Source: Acanthaster planci (taxonomy: Eukaryota > Echinodermata > Asteroidea > Valvatida > Acanthasteridae). From it: 17,089 bases of DNA. The notes beneath the pieces are model-generated. The model saw only the letters and a program-made list of their open reading frames with translations, made no database searches and had not been told where the DNA came from. The stretch spans positions 3,289,977 to 3,307,065 of the forward strand of contig NW_019091375.1 of assembly GCF_001949145.1 (NCBI RefSeq), in the 5' to 3' direction. A program made the position numbers and the translations under genes. Shown in pieces: positions 1 through 12,500 of this stretch (position 1 is its first letter; each line of letters opens with the position of its first letter).

Positions 1-135
1 GATCAACTTGACAATCAGTTGAATTGTCACAAGAGACAGATCAACCTGACAATCAGTTGAATTGTCACAAGAGACAGGTCAACCTGACAATCAGTTGAAT
101 TGTCACAAGAGACACGTCAACCTGACAATCAGTTG
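1..135. repeat. 38-bp minisatellite, about 3.6 copies, unit is a hairpin
   Basis: Units start at 1, 39, 77 and 115, with the last partial. They differ at only one or two positions (CAACTT/CAACCT, and the first base). Each unit contains TGACAAT and ATTGTCA around a 7-base spacer, so every copy can fold into a 7-bp stem. The array may continue beyond the left edge. It lies in the intron after the microexon. Confidence 0.93.
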
Positions 136-481
136 TTAGCATGCAGCCGTTTGTGATCTTTACAGCTGTTAATCTAACTGTGCTCACTGTGACAAACTTC
201 CATGAGTTCTTTCTTTCTTTCTGAAGGGTAAGTTTGAACCAAGCACTATGGGAAACCTAAAACTACACATGGATTTCCCAGTGACCTTTGATTTCCATAC
301 TGGTGTCTTTACTGAGTGAGTTACCTTTGAAAGCATCCTGATTACGACCCAAATATTGCTACCATGGCTGTAAGCTATCCTGATCAAGACCACATTGCAG
401 TATTTCCTGAACTAGGCTTCACATCTTTGTTATGCCATTGACTGTTTAGAAGACTTGGACTCCAAACCACACATGACTTAC
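136..481. other. Intron downstream of coding exon 11; nothing further recognised
   Basis: This stretch lies between the minisatellite and the donor of the 24-nt microexon. The minus-strand open frame here (184-393) has no NAP tail character and no splice logic. No stop-bearing terminal exon was found, so the gene continues to the left. Confidence 0.6.
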
Positions 482-505
482 CTCATCTTCGCCATCCTCT
501 TCATA
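482..505 (-). CDS. NAP1L1: NAP1L coding exon 11: 24-nt microexon of the acidic tail
   Basis: A strong acceptor (TTTATTTCTTGCAG|TAT) and a strong donor (GATGAG|GTAAGT) enclose exactly 24 nt in phase 0 to 0. It reads YEEDGEDE. This continues the acidic C-terminal tail in frame and resembles the EDDDDDYDEEGEE part of vertebrate NAP1L1. The size and symmetric phase make it a candidate cassette exon. The remaining tail exon or exons lie left of position 1. Confidence 0.8.
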
Positions 506-3500
506 CTGCAAGAAATAAAACACATCATTTCGGGCTTTTTCACAAAATGGCTGGACACGGATAAAGGTCCTTACTCAACTCAAAGATTTGATGTCACTTT
601 ACTGAATGCGCTTCTATCTACAAACCAATTTGGCAAATACCAGTGTTTTCAGTGTGAATAGAATAAATGATTTCACTGACAAGAAAACTCTCCTTTCAAT
701 TTTGCCAAAATCTTAAACCATGGCTATGTATATATTCCTTCTCACAAATTCTTATCAATCGTAAGATTTTTCAATTTTATCCGTAAATTTGACAAAGAAT
801 TCAATGGTTCTTAGCAATTCCTACCTCATCATCCTCAATTGCTTCCCCTGTGAAGTATAGCACAGCTCGTGGTATAATGCGCTCACGGATAAAATGACCA
901 ATCTCAAAATCTGCACTCAACAGGTTCTCTGTTTCCTCATCCTGTGACATAGACAATCAATGCAAACAAGCGGTCAAAAGCCAGATATCCGGAGCGATTT
1001 GTGATACGTGCAGCCAAGCGTTATCTCAACCGATAGGGGTGACTTTTTAAATGGTGTGCAACACAAACAGAAATGCGTTCAGAAGACCACTAGACACACA
1101 GGGTCTAATAATGTAAACATTTCTTTATTCTGGTAACACAGCAAGTGTTTAACATGCGCCTTTTCCAGAAGTTGGTCTGGTACCGGTACAGCAGCAGCCT
1201 CTTGCTACCAAATGGTATGATGAGTGACTCCTGCTTCTTCAATAATTCACAGTCAAGTCGGCAAATAGGATTGTTCCTTGTCTTCGTTGCATAATCTAGC
1301 TTCCAATCTCACCCACTTTGTTATCACACTTCAATCTACTTTCTCCTATCAAACTGAATTCAGATTTGCTGGCAAATACATGCATGGCCTAGGCAATAAA
1401 GACAAGCAGAAGTAACAAAAATCAAAGCTCATAAATGAGACCTCTTCCCAAAGGAAATGTTGTGGAAAGGCTGCACAATGTCAGAGCTGAGATTGACTAA
1501 ACACTATCACCCACATTAATTACGTTAAGAAAGTTAACAAGGGCCCAGCTTCATAGAGCTACAAGTATCTTGAAACAGAACATTGGGAAATGATAGCATC
1601 AGGTCAGTGAAACATTCTCCTTCTAATACATACTGCAGAGGGGTTACATGAGAGTTTACTGATAGGCCTTGACATTAACACTAAACCGGTGCAAAATAAA
1701 ATCCCAGTAGAGAGTGCTGTGGACTATTAAAATTCATTCTTTAACTTGCCTGGTGGGCTGGTAAAGAAACACCTGTTGGAAAGTGTCATTTGTCATATTT
1801 GTAAAGATAAATACAACAACTGTTGTGAAACTGATTGTGGATGCTGTTTATTATTAATTGTAACGGTTGAATTCTACACTATTTTGACAGCAAGACCGTA
1901 CTGTAACGGTTGAAGTTTAAGGATAAAATTTTTAAAAGCCAGTCAAAGTTAGTTAAGCTAAAAAATGTCCATCGGGTCAGTGGAAATTCCTGTGATCATC
2001 ATCATCATCTTTGGTTTTACGTCCTTCTTTCCCTAAAAGCAGGGGTTGGGCTAGTAAAACTAAAAACCAACTGGCCCGGCAGGCTAAGTGAAAAGCATCA
2101 AGGTCTGTTACTGGAACAGCTCCTTGGGGTTGACTTACCACCTCAGCCCCATCCTCAGGGCCTTTGGGAGGACTGAAAAAATTGAAGAAGGAGTCATTCT
2201 GCACCGTCTTGGTGATCATGCGCGTGGTACCCTTGCCTTTATGTTTCTGCTTCTTCTTGATGACCTTCATGGTCACATTCTTACCCTTCTTCCAATCAAT
2301 TGTGCAGCTGGAAACGAGATTCAAAATGTGCCAATTATAACTCACAATGTCAAAGGAAGAGACACGGTACATTACAGCAATCATTCTGTGACTTGGGATC
2401 ACCTTGAGAAAAAAAATTGCAGGGACCATAGAGAGCTGGGGAACCTCTGGTCCAATTACCAAAGTACTCTAGTCGCAAAGTCATCCATACGGCGTTTGTA
2501 GAAGACTGGTGAAATGAAGAAAGATCTTATGCACAATTGCAATACTCGCATCTTTGAGATTACTACCATCTACCAGAGCTTCAGTTCATAAGTCTTCAAA
2601 ATTAGCTACTACCAGCAGATGGTAACTACTCACAAACTTTGGTGGCACCTTGCTGTATGCCTTGCAGAGAGAACTTCCAGTTCCCATCTTTTTCGTTTTT
2701 CCAGAAGTAACACACATAAGGTTCAGGACAAATTTCCCAAATGCAAATTTTTCTGGTCAAAATTGCTAGGTATTATATTCCAAGTACTACGTATGAATAA
2801 TCATGTCAAACTTTTACAAGTATTTTTCTCTGAATTGTACTTACATTCATATATGGTAGTTTGTGAAAACCAAAATCTTAAAATCACACGGTAGTGTATA
2901 ACTTTTAATGTACTTTTACGAAACTGCTATAGTTAATTAACCCCTTGACGACGGGAATTTCTTCTCGAAAGCCGACTCCAAGAATTTAAGCCTCGCTTGG
3001 CCACAAAGGCCACCTGCCAAACCGCAAATTTTTGGTTTATGGCCTCTGCACACTTTGAATTACACGGTGAAAAGGCCGATTGTTCCGTGGCACGCGGCTC
3101 TACTCACCCTTCCACATTCCCCTTGCCTCTTTTCAAAGTAGGGACTCTTGTGAAGCTGGTGATTATGATGCAAAATCGGTCTTTGCATTTCTGGGCTACA
3201 CACAAAGGCCAATCACCATATATACAAGAGCCAGGGTCTGCCCTCTTTCACTGTGTTCGCTCCAGCGTGGGCCAAGAATAATAGCTGAAAAGCGGGCTGA
3301 GGATCTCAATTTTTACGGTGGCTATAGCAGCTTCCGGGCGCGAAGGGGTTAAAGATGTTTTCAAATAAAGGTACCAAATGCATCCAACCTAGACTGTGTG
3401 TTAGTTCATGATGATGTGACGATATGTCTGTGCCCTGTCCTATTCAAAATCTTAGCAATGAATAGATCTAATACACAAGCCACAGTTCAATGACTTTCTG

Positions 3501-6500
3501 TGCACCATTGGCAAAATGAGTACACCCCTTAGTTATGCCAGCAGGTGCTAAGCCTTAGGAAGAGAACAGGCAAACACATTACCTTGCAGTATAAATTCTC
3601 TTCACCAAATCATCACATTGGGTTCACATTCTTTTGCTCTTTGCTTGAGTGGTATGGACTTACCCTGATGAGCTGATGATCTCAGGTCCTTCAAAGCTGA
3701 ATGGGTCATTTTCGTCTGGCTCTGATCTCATCTGGTAACTCTTAGTCAGGACGGCATTAGTGAAGTAATCATTCGCTGAAAAGTGAAACTCTAATGTGAA
3801 GCCCTACAATAAGAAAACATAAAACTCATTGAGATATCAGTCAAGGCATGTAAGCACATTAACCACTTCCCACCGGGGAGCCCTGTTTCGAGCACCGTGT
3901 GTTTATACGCAGAGCCAGGGTGCCCGGTTTCGGACTGTACTCGGAACAAAGGACCTGCTGCTGGGAATTGCCATCATTTTTCGAAAGTAATCTGGCACTG
4001 TTTTGAAAAAGTGTACCACTGTTTTGGGCATAGCGTGCCTGTGGATTAGCATCGCGGACAAAAGTGCTCTAGGGCCCCATTGATGAGCGACACAGTGCCA
4101 CTGCACGCTACTCCAGCTGTGTATGAAAAGACACTACTGGCATTCACGGGAACAAAGGAAATTATGCAACACCTCAAAATTCTGAGCTCTCTTTTACAGG
4201 GCTGAATATTCAGGCGTCAATGAAGGTTACCTGACAGATAAAAGTAGCTACCAGAGAGTTGTTCGTGTGGGTGTAAACGTCCAGTAAATGAACACATGAA
4301 TTATTGAAGAATTTTGAAAACGGAAAATCTTGAAAAGGTCCCACCATCACATCCCTCTAAAAAAATCCACCTGGCAGAGAGTGGTTAAAGACCAACTCCA
4401 CAACAACAGTTTTAGAAGTTTCTAAAACAAACTCTTTTTGTGTTTAGTGTGTAATAAATCACATATTCATTACCAGATCATGTCTGTATTGCGTCTGTAT
4501 TTTTTGTAATCAACTAGAAATTTCCATGATAGGAAATATCATGGAAATTATATTTATCATTTAAATATTTCCATTAATAGAAATATTTAATATTTTATTA
4601 ATAGTGCATAAATAACAACATGGATGAATTGTTCACCTTTCCTGTACCTTAGCTATAATCGAAGTCGTGTACGATATCCTTTTTGTGCAACGGCATGCAC
4701 AATGTTGAACGCTGTAACTTCTCGCAGGATTTTAATTTTTCTTTTTTGCAAGAAAGAAGAATTCTGATCTCTCACGTTCCAGATTGTATTTATTTAATTT
4801 TTATTTGCATAGTTTTATACCAAACACTTGCGGTCCAAGGGCCGAATTGAGGTTTGATGTACAATTAAAATACTTTAAAATAAAACGAGCGCACAATGAC
4901 CCATATTCGTATAACACAAAAGGTTGAAAGCAAAACCAGTATCTTGATCCGAAGAGCCGTTATGAACAAAATGTTCAAAGGGAACGTATTGGTTGCTAGG
5001 AAGGTTTAAGTCTGTATTAGACTCAACTATTTCAAAGCTTGATTTCTTAGTTATGGTTTAGCTTACCATTTGTGTTCCCTCATGGAACTTGACTCTAATG
5101 TCTTCAAGATGATGAAGAATTGGCTCATCATGGTCTTGTATCATATCAGACAAAATGACTACATTTCTCATTGTAGTCAGCCAGAAATCGGGAATACCAC
5201 TGGGTGATTCTGTGTACCAAGAGAGGGGAAAATGACTTCCACTCATTAAAAAGCACAACATAAAAAGCTTTCTGTTTGTCCCTTTTACTGACATTGCAAA
5301 TCTGTGACTTTAAGTTTGTTTGAACCACAACTCCTTACATCCTACGAAGTACACATTTAAAGGTTTCAACAATGAGTGGATTGACAGAAAAATTGACACC
5401 TTTAAACATGTGCTGCTATACATTGTCTGACCACTTTGGGGGCCTAATTCTACACATTGAAGTGTTCTCACCAGCTTTTTATGTTTTAGGGGAAGAGCTC
5501 CTTTCAGAGGTGGGGGAGTTTGAAAAGCGGGGGACTGTACGTTATTTTAAATCTGGGGGCACTGTTCAAACACTTATGCAACAAATAAAAGTTATTGTGT
5601 TCACAAAGCTAGTTACCAGTGTAAGCCCCGGCAGTCATTATATAGTAGAGTGCAACTGAAAGTTGGGAAAACGACTGGGGAAAAATGGGAAGAGAATCGC
5701 ATTCTGCTGCTTTTCCCCTCTGTGAATTTGAAGTGAATCTGGTACAAAAATGTGTGAAAACAATGCAAAAAAATTGTGAAAACAGTGCAAAAAATGTGCG
5801 AAAATGGCACAGAGCAGAAAATTTGCGAACAATGTGCGAAACATCTGTGCGCAAAAATAATGCAAAAACTGTGCATAAATAATACGAAAATGATGAGAAA
5901 AAAGGTGTGAATATGTCGGTGCAAAAGCCTGCTCGTCTAGGCCACATAGATTCTGGACGATGTAGACGTCAGAGGCATGGAGCAAACACACTCTCAACGG
6001 ATGTGAGTTATGGTTGTACACTGGGCCCATGTGTCTAGGGTCCAAAATCGGCCACTGCGCACATGATGTGGGCATGGGTCGTTTTTGTGTACAAACGCGT
6101 AGTCACCCAACTCCCAGTAAACATGATGCAGTAAACTGATTTCTTTTGACTTTTGTTCCTGGTTTTTGGCGCACTTCACTGATATTTCTGAGTCTTTTTA
6201 TATGCTTAAGTGGCTGAGGGTTGTAATTTCTAGCCACACTCAAGTTTCTGGAGAAATTTGCTACAAAAAATTTGCCTTGTAGGCCAGATTTTTAGCCTCA
6301 TGGCGCGATTTTAGTGTCACAGCCCAGAATGTCAGCATCACAGCACCCTACGCGAAAGTGAACTGGCAAGAACACTGCTCTGGTAGAGCCTATGACTATG
6401 TACATGAGAATTTTCTTGAATATTTGGAGCTGTACTTTTCATCCATAGATCAAGCTACAGTGTGTAATTGTTCATTTGAAAATCAGAAGTCAACTATTAT

Positions 6501-9500
6501 TAAGCATGTTCATAAAATAAATTTATAAAAAAGGCCAACTACTAGTCACTCAAAACTACAAATGTTACGTCCATCAAAAGAAACTTCTGTTTCAGAATAC
6601 AAACGCTACTGCTATAGTTATAATACATGAGAATCTCTTCCCTTGTGTGTCATCAGACATATTATCTAGGAAGCCTAATTAACACATTATGTCATGCAAG
6701 ATATCAAATCATTTAAAAGACTAAAATATCTTCAGGTACATGTTCTAGATAGTGCATGGTTTCCATAAATACACCATCAGTATCCAATGTCATTTCACTA
6801 ATTGTTTATACTTCTTTCAATTTCAGTTCAACATTCAGAATAAAACTTGGCTTTGAAGTTGCATTCTCCAGGTTTTATCTCCTGTACTGCAGCTTTTAGA
6901 TAATGCTTACTTCCAATGTCAAAATAACAATAATTTTAAATTAGAAATTAACAAAAATTTGGAAATAAACGGCTTACCTTCGTCTTTATCTTCATCTACC
7001 TTGGCCTTTTCTTTTAAATCATCCTGAAAATGGGAATGACTGATTGTCATGGATCTGCAATTGTCACATTTAAAGTTCTTTGCACAGACAAGGCAATGAA
7101 ACTGAACAAAATGCATGACCAATATATTCTACTGGACCACTTATCTTTAACCCTATAACCACCCAAATACATTAAAATCCATTTCAACTTTTGGGTGGAT
7201 TTTGATGGATTCAGTCCAGAAGGCCTAAGGAGACGTGTTGATGGGTCATGATGGAGTTGGTCCAGGTGGCCTGAAACACTGCCGAGACATTCAGTGCATG
7301 TTGTCGTGGCAACAGTACTGATGACATCATGTGAGCCATGTGTAATACATGTACTTGTAGGTCTGTCAAAAAGACCATCATGCCAGTGGTGGACTTTTAG
7401 GCAAGAAATGTGGATTGCACAGAGGGTGCTGAATTGGATGGATTTGGTCCAGTGCTTAGAAAAGGACAATAGGGAGTTAGGGTTGAAAGCTCTGAAAAAT
7501 AAAGTCCATGAGCCATTTTTGATATCTGCACTGTCTACGGGTATGATACATATACCAAGGACAATTTGTCTGTTTATTATGCCCTTTAACCACTTGCCTC
7601 CAGGGTTTCCCGAACTGGGCTTCTTGGGTTTGTATGCATAGCCAGGGTAACCGAAATCTGACAAGAGTTGGGCCTAGTAACAAAAGACCGTACTCAGAAC
7701 AAAAGACCGAGCTGCTGGGATTCGCCATCATCTCACATTGGCATTAGCAGAGGTAATCCATCATTATTTTGAAACAGTATACCACTGTTTGAGGCATTCA
7801 GAGCCGGCAGATTATCAGTGGGGACAAAAGCGCTCCAGTGCTCCTGCGATGAGTGATACAGTACCGCTGCAGGCTAATCCGGCCACGTTTGAATAGATGT
7901 CACTGGCATTCAGCAACTGACTGGGCCAATTTCGGGAACAAAGGAAATTACGCAACACCGCACAACACTGCCCAATACTAGGGGGCAGGCCTGGCTGAGA
8001 TACTCAGGCATCAATGGAGGTTCTCTGTCAGATTAGAGTAGCTACCAGACAGTCATTTGTGTGGGTGTAAACATCTCGTAAATGAAATTATGAATTTTTC
8101 AAGAATATTGAAAATGGAAAATCTTGGGCTCCCCCTGGAACTCATCCCACACATGCAAATTCCACCCAGCAGGAAGTACATTTTGATTTGTGTCTGTACC
8201 AAGTTGGACTGATAGTTCTAGAGAAACTGATTTTCAAAAATCACTATTGGAGGCGTGTCACGTATGACCTCTGTCGATGCCATCATGACCAGCATGCACC
8301 GGTAACTATTCCAGAACAATCCACGCATAAACGTCATTCAACCAGTTTTCTAACAATGTAGAGCCTATTCGCATGCATGTTTGCTACATCAGAGTTCAGT
8401 GCTGCAATGTTTATTACACTGCCATGTCACCATTCTCAAGGACATTATACTTGGTACAGTGTGATTTGGCGACTTTCTAATGTGCGTGTCAGGAAAATTA
8501 CGTCCAACATACAAGATGATAAACACTGACTGTTGGTACTCACAGCAAGTTCTTTTAATTTTTCATCAGCCTCTTCTTCCTCGTCATCGCTGCTTTCCCA
8601 TTCACAGTCTGAATCTGTTGGTTCAACCGCCCCAGTTACCACATCTCTCCTCTATAAAAAGAGAACACATCAGTGACATCACTGCCACACCTATCAATGA
8701 ATTCAGGCAATTCACAAAACACTGCGCCTCCAAGAGGTTGCCACAGAGAGGGTATTTTATCAAGATTACGGTGGACAAAAACAACGCCAACTTGCTGCGA
8801 TTTGCATTTGAGCGCAACTTGAGGGAAGTTTTGGAACACTGGGACATTCCATGCTGAAGAAAGAAGAGGATTAACCCAAAACTGCTACTCTGTATACACT
8901 GATGCATCTTCTTCCTTGAAAAACACTGGGACTAATTCAAGATCACTGTGTGCAGTCAGTGAATAGAATTTGTCTTCGACCATTTCCCAAAGTGCAGTGT
9001 GAAATATGGCCTTTATGTGGCAACCTGCTGGTGGCACACTGCATTATGAATTGCCTGTATTGTATCTTGCAGTCAAATCAAATGGAAGTCTGAAACTCGG
9101 CTGCATTTGTGAGTTACATGTAGATACACATGTACATTGTATACATATGCACATTGTTATGACTACTTTCAGCAGCAAAGTACCAACTACTACATGTACA
9201 ACTATCTATGAAGCTGGCTTCCATTTGTTTTTAATGAACCCTTCCGAAAAAAAGTCTTCTGTTACACGGTAGTTTGTTTTCTCAATTCTGAAGGGAAATG
9301 GTTGAACAAATTTCTTAACTCCATCCAGTTTGAAACATTGTCCAAAATCACCATATTCTTGTAAAAAAGAATATTTAACAAAATTCCCTGAGGTTTTACT
9401 GGTGAAAATTTCCACTTTTTTGCAACGGGAAGTACTGGTACACTGTCACAAACATATGCAGCATCATTTCAATATAGTGAACAGTGCCAAATGAATCCTT

Positions 9501-12500
9501 TGTTGTTCCATCATAACTCCAACCCATAATCATATTATCCAGTCAGACAATGAGTCTTTACACCAAGCTTCTTTGCGTCTATTGATATAGCCACCTACCT
9601 TTTCAAACAAGGCTTCATACATCTTGGCATACTTGCACTCTAGTTGGTGTACCTCCTCATAGAATTTGGCCTCCATCTGTGTGTACTTAACTTGGTAATT
9701 CTTCAGTGCTTTGACTCGTCTCTTCACAACTTGTGGTAAACTGGATAAAGGAGAATAAAATTATGTTAGTCGGCAAACTTTCATAGTCTCAATTATTTAA
9801 GCTTGGAAAAGTAGGAAGTAATGCTTACATACAGCATTAATTGGCACGAACAACACTTTCCTTAAAAACTGTATTTTGCAAAGAACTAGGACAGGTCTTA
9901 ATATGAACACAAACATTTGTATGTCTGTATGTTTAACTCCCTTTGGGCCTGCATTGCACATGGCAAGCGACCACATTATCATCCAAGTCCCTGTGACTAG
10001 ACACATGCCCTAGTACAGCCAACTATCTACACAGAATACTGATTTGATTACATCACCACACATAATTAAACCTGTGAAAGGCACTAGTATGAGAACCAGG
10101 GCTTAAACCACTTGTTTGTAAGGCACTTCCTGGTTCTAAATGACGTCAGACTTCAGTAAAATACATTTATTAAGTGCCAAGTCTGAAGTCCCAGGCCTCT
10201 TGAATCCTTTTTGGTTTTGTTTTAACTTGAGTTCAATGTTAGGTCAGTGGCTTTTGTTGTTGAATGAATGTCATGAATGAGGTAATCTTTTTGGGCAGCC
10301 AAGTCACGCTGACAACTAATCTTCAAAGCCTGCTGCGGCTTACACATGGAGGACTTTATTAACATAACAATTGATGCTACCAAAACAATAGCTTATCATT
10401 AATGAGCTGTGGCCTGAGCTACTTCGCTGCATCGCACCACGCTCACCTAGATTGTGCAAGGGATAATAATCCACTGCAAAGGTGCACAGTGGCGCGCCTA
10501 GTAACTGCATTTGGACGCCGTCCCTAATTTTATGTAGCAGTTTTTCCACAACGTAATTGCAAGGAATCACTGAATATCCATACCAATTGTTTTCAACAAT
10601 GGTCTATCAAATTATTTTCAGAGCAAAAAAATGATGTCTGTAAATAATCAGGGATGGCAGTGGGTTCTCAAGCTAGGGCCAGAAATTTTACAGTGGGCAA
10701 AATACGCATACAGTACCTTAAAATACAAGTAAAATACCTGCGCACAAGATCCGCCTAAACACAGCTGCACAATGAACACCAATGGTTAAACACGCCTGAG
10801 CATCCTACCCACTTTGTCTGATGAACTCAAGAGGAGTGCCATATATGGACACTGCTTTACACCATGTGCACAAACCCTACGAGAGAGGTCTGAAAAATTC
10901 TGTTTTCTAAGTAAACGACTTGGTATTTTTCCCCCTTAAATTGAACTTTTCAGGAAATGTTTTTGCTTTCTGATGGCTAATACCCCTGTAGGTCACTGTA
11001 GAGACTAGGGAATAATTAGAGGCGTCCGTATATGGGAATTCTTTCCCATCTGAATTCAATGAAGAATCTGGCCTTTAGTTTGCTTGCAACAATGTGAACA
11101 CTTGTGTTGGCTTTCTTGTGTGGCTGGCGATGGCTTACATTTCCCAAGCCCACACCACTAACATAAAACTACATTTCACAAAATCTTGAGAAAAACAGAT
11201 ACAGATCTGTCCACTTTATGATCCCACAATCACCACACCAGATAATCAGTAGATGACAGAAGACTCTTTCCAATTAAACTGCAACCAACTTGCATGAATG
11301 CTGGCCACCTGATCAACACATACCTTTCATTGTATCCACTTCGTTGTCCCACCAGGTTATCTAGCTGATGTTGGAGAGCTGCTAGTACCTGTGGGTTTTG
11401 CAGTGCTTTCAGTTCCACTACAGAAAATGAATCACACAGCAATCAACGTCACTTCAAAATATAATCCAATAACAATTTCAATACTAGTTTTTCTACATGT
11501 TCCCCATCACCAACAAGGAAAATACTCACAGACAGGCCATTGGGTTCTCTGTTCAGGGCTGAAAATATTTACAGTAGGTATTAAATACTGAAAGATATGA
11601 ATAAAATACGCACGTAGGCACACCTTCCTGAAAGCGGTTGCACATAACGAACACTGACAGGTGTGCTGCTAAAACACCCGAGTATCCCCCCCCTTCTGAT
11701 GAACCTGATGAACTACGTTTTGCTGTTGAAAGACTCTGGCCTTTATTTTTGTATGCAACAGTGTACACATTTGTGTTGGTTTGCCTGTCGCCAATGGCCA
11801 TGGCTGTACATACATGTAAGCACTGTGATTTTCCTGCTACAACGATCCTCCCTGAAGCAAATGTAGTCTGACACAAAACAACCATCGCTGTCTTCTGATT
11901 CCAACCAGTGTCAGTTAAGTGGCCAGTTAATGGCCATGATGGATACAGGCTGCACGATCACACTTCATGCATGCACATAACTAAATCCCTAGTTTGATTA
12001 TCAAAAGTGAAGACGAGTTGCACAGGAAACAACAAAGCCCCGTGTCAGGTCCTCACAAACTGGATTTCTGCACAATTTATGTAAGGACATTGTTTAAACA
12101 AGTGCCAATACCATGTCCATGTATACATCAAATTGTTGTATGCATGTGTAACAGCATATGGAGAGAGGAAAGCGCTTCATCTTTTCAAAGTTCCCATGTG
12201 TTAAAAATATTGTCGTTCTAGTTCTCAAAATCAGAGGGTTTCACAAAACATAAAAAACCCAGAATTATGGCAACTGCAGAAAGCCTGGTATTCTTGTGCA
12301 CAAAATCAGTACAAACCAAAAAACTTTGTAAGTCACAACTTGATGTAAATTTGAACAATTTAGAAACAGAACATATATACCACACATATTTCTCCTTTCA
12401 ATGTGGAATTGCCTTCTAGTTGTATGAGTAATCTTGAAATCAGCAGGGACTCAGTCCCAACCTGTCAGGTTGGGCAGCTGATTTACCTAATGGTTATTTG

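Larger units (their letters stand above)
3804..5066 (-). other. Intron between coding exons 7 and 8, containing a TTAA element and twin hairpins
   Basis: The intron is bounded by GTAAGC and TTATTGTAG on the minus strand. It contains the element at 3863-4384 and the two AT-rich hairpins at 4519-4590. The remaining sequence is AT-rich, with nothing recognised. Confidence 0.8.
7024..8543 (-). other. Intron between coding exons 5 and 6, containing one or two TTAA-type elements
   Basis: The intron is bounded by GTGAGT and ATTTTCAG on the minus strand. It contains the second copy of the TTAA element (7590-8179) and a possible further one (7151-7482). The 205-codon minus-strand open frame at 7047-7664 runs across both element and intron, so it is not taken as a gene. 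Confidence 0.8.
9741..11323 (-). other. Intron between coding exons 3 and 4, containing repeat copy A
   Basis: The intron is bounded by GTATGT and TTATCCAG on the minus strand. It holds a short repeat also seen in another intron (9857-9893) and the dispersed repeat copy A (10661-11140). The segment 10380-10560 is GC-richer than its surroundings but shows no recognised feature. Confidence 0.8.

Noticed and set aside
1-135. CRISPR-like array of regularly spaced repeats
   Set aside because: The whole 38-bp unit is repeated with no unique spacers, and the locus is an intron of an animal gene. It is a minisatellite.
1977-2462. Minus-strand 161-codon open frame as a separate gene
   Set aside because: It contains NAP1L exon 9 read through both splice sites. 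Only 2139-2307 is coding, as the GT/AG boundaries and protein similarity show.
5609-6075. Three overlapping minus-strand open frames rich in Phe, His and Cys
   Set aside because: They are explained by translation of the A-tract repeat (GTGCGAAAA-type words). Several frames are open at once, which is typical of low-complexity DNA.
6585-6662. Possible box C/D snoRNA on the minus strand (CTGATGA ... CTGA, about 65 nt apart)
   Set aside because: The C box has the wrong first base, there is no terminal stem next to the boxes, and no guide target could be argued.
7047-7664. Minus-strand 205-codon open frame, the longest in the window
   Set aside because: It runs from intron sequence across a possible TTAA element into the left end of another one. 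The translation has no domain character and no splice continuity with NAP1L.
8480-8857. Plus-strand 125-codon open frame with a plausible-looking C-terminal half
   Set aside because: Its first part is antisense to NAP1L exon 5 and its second part lies in the left arm of the inverted-repeat element. The other frames of that arm are also open, and no family was recognised.
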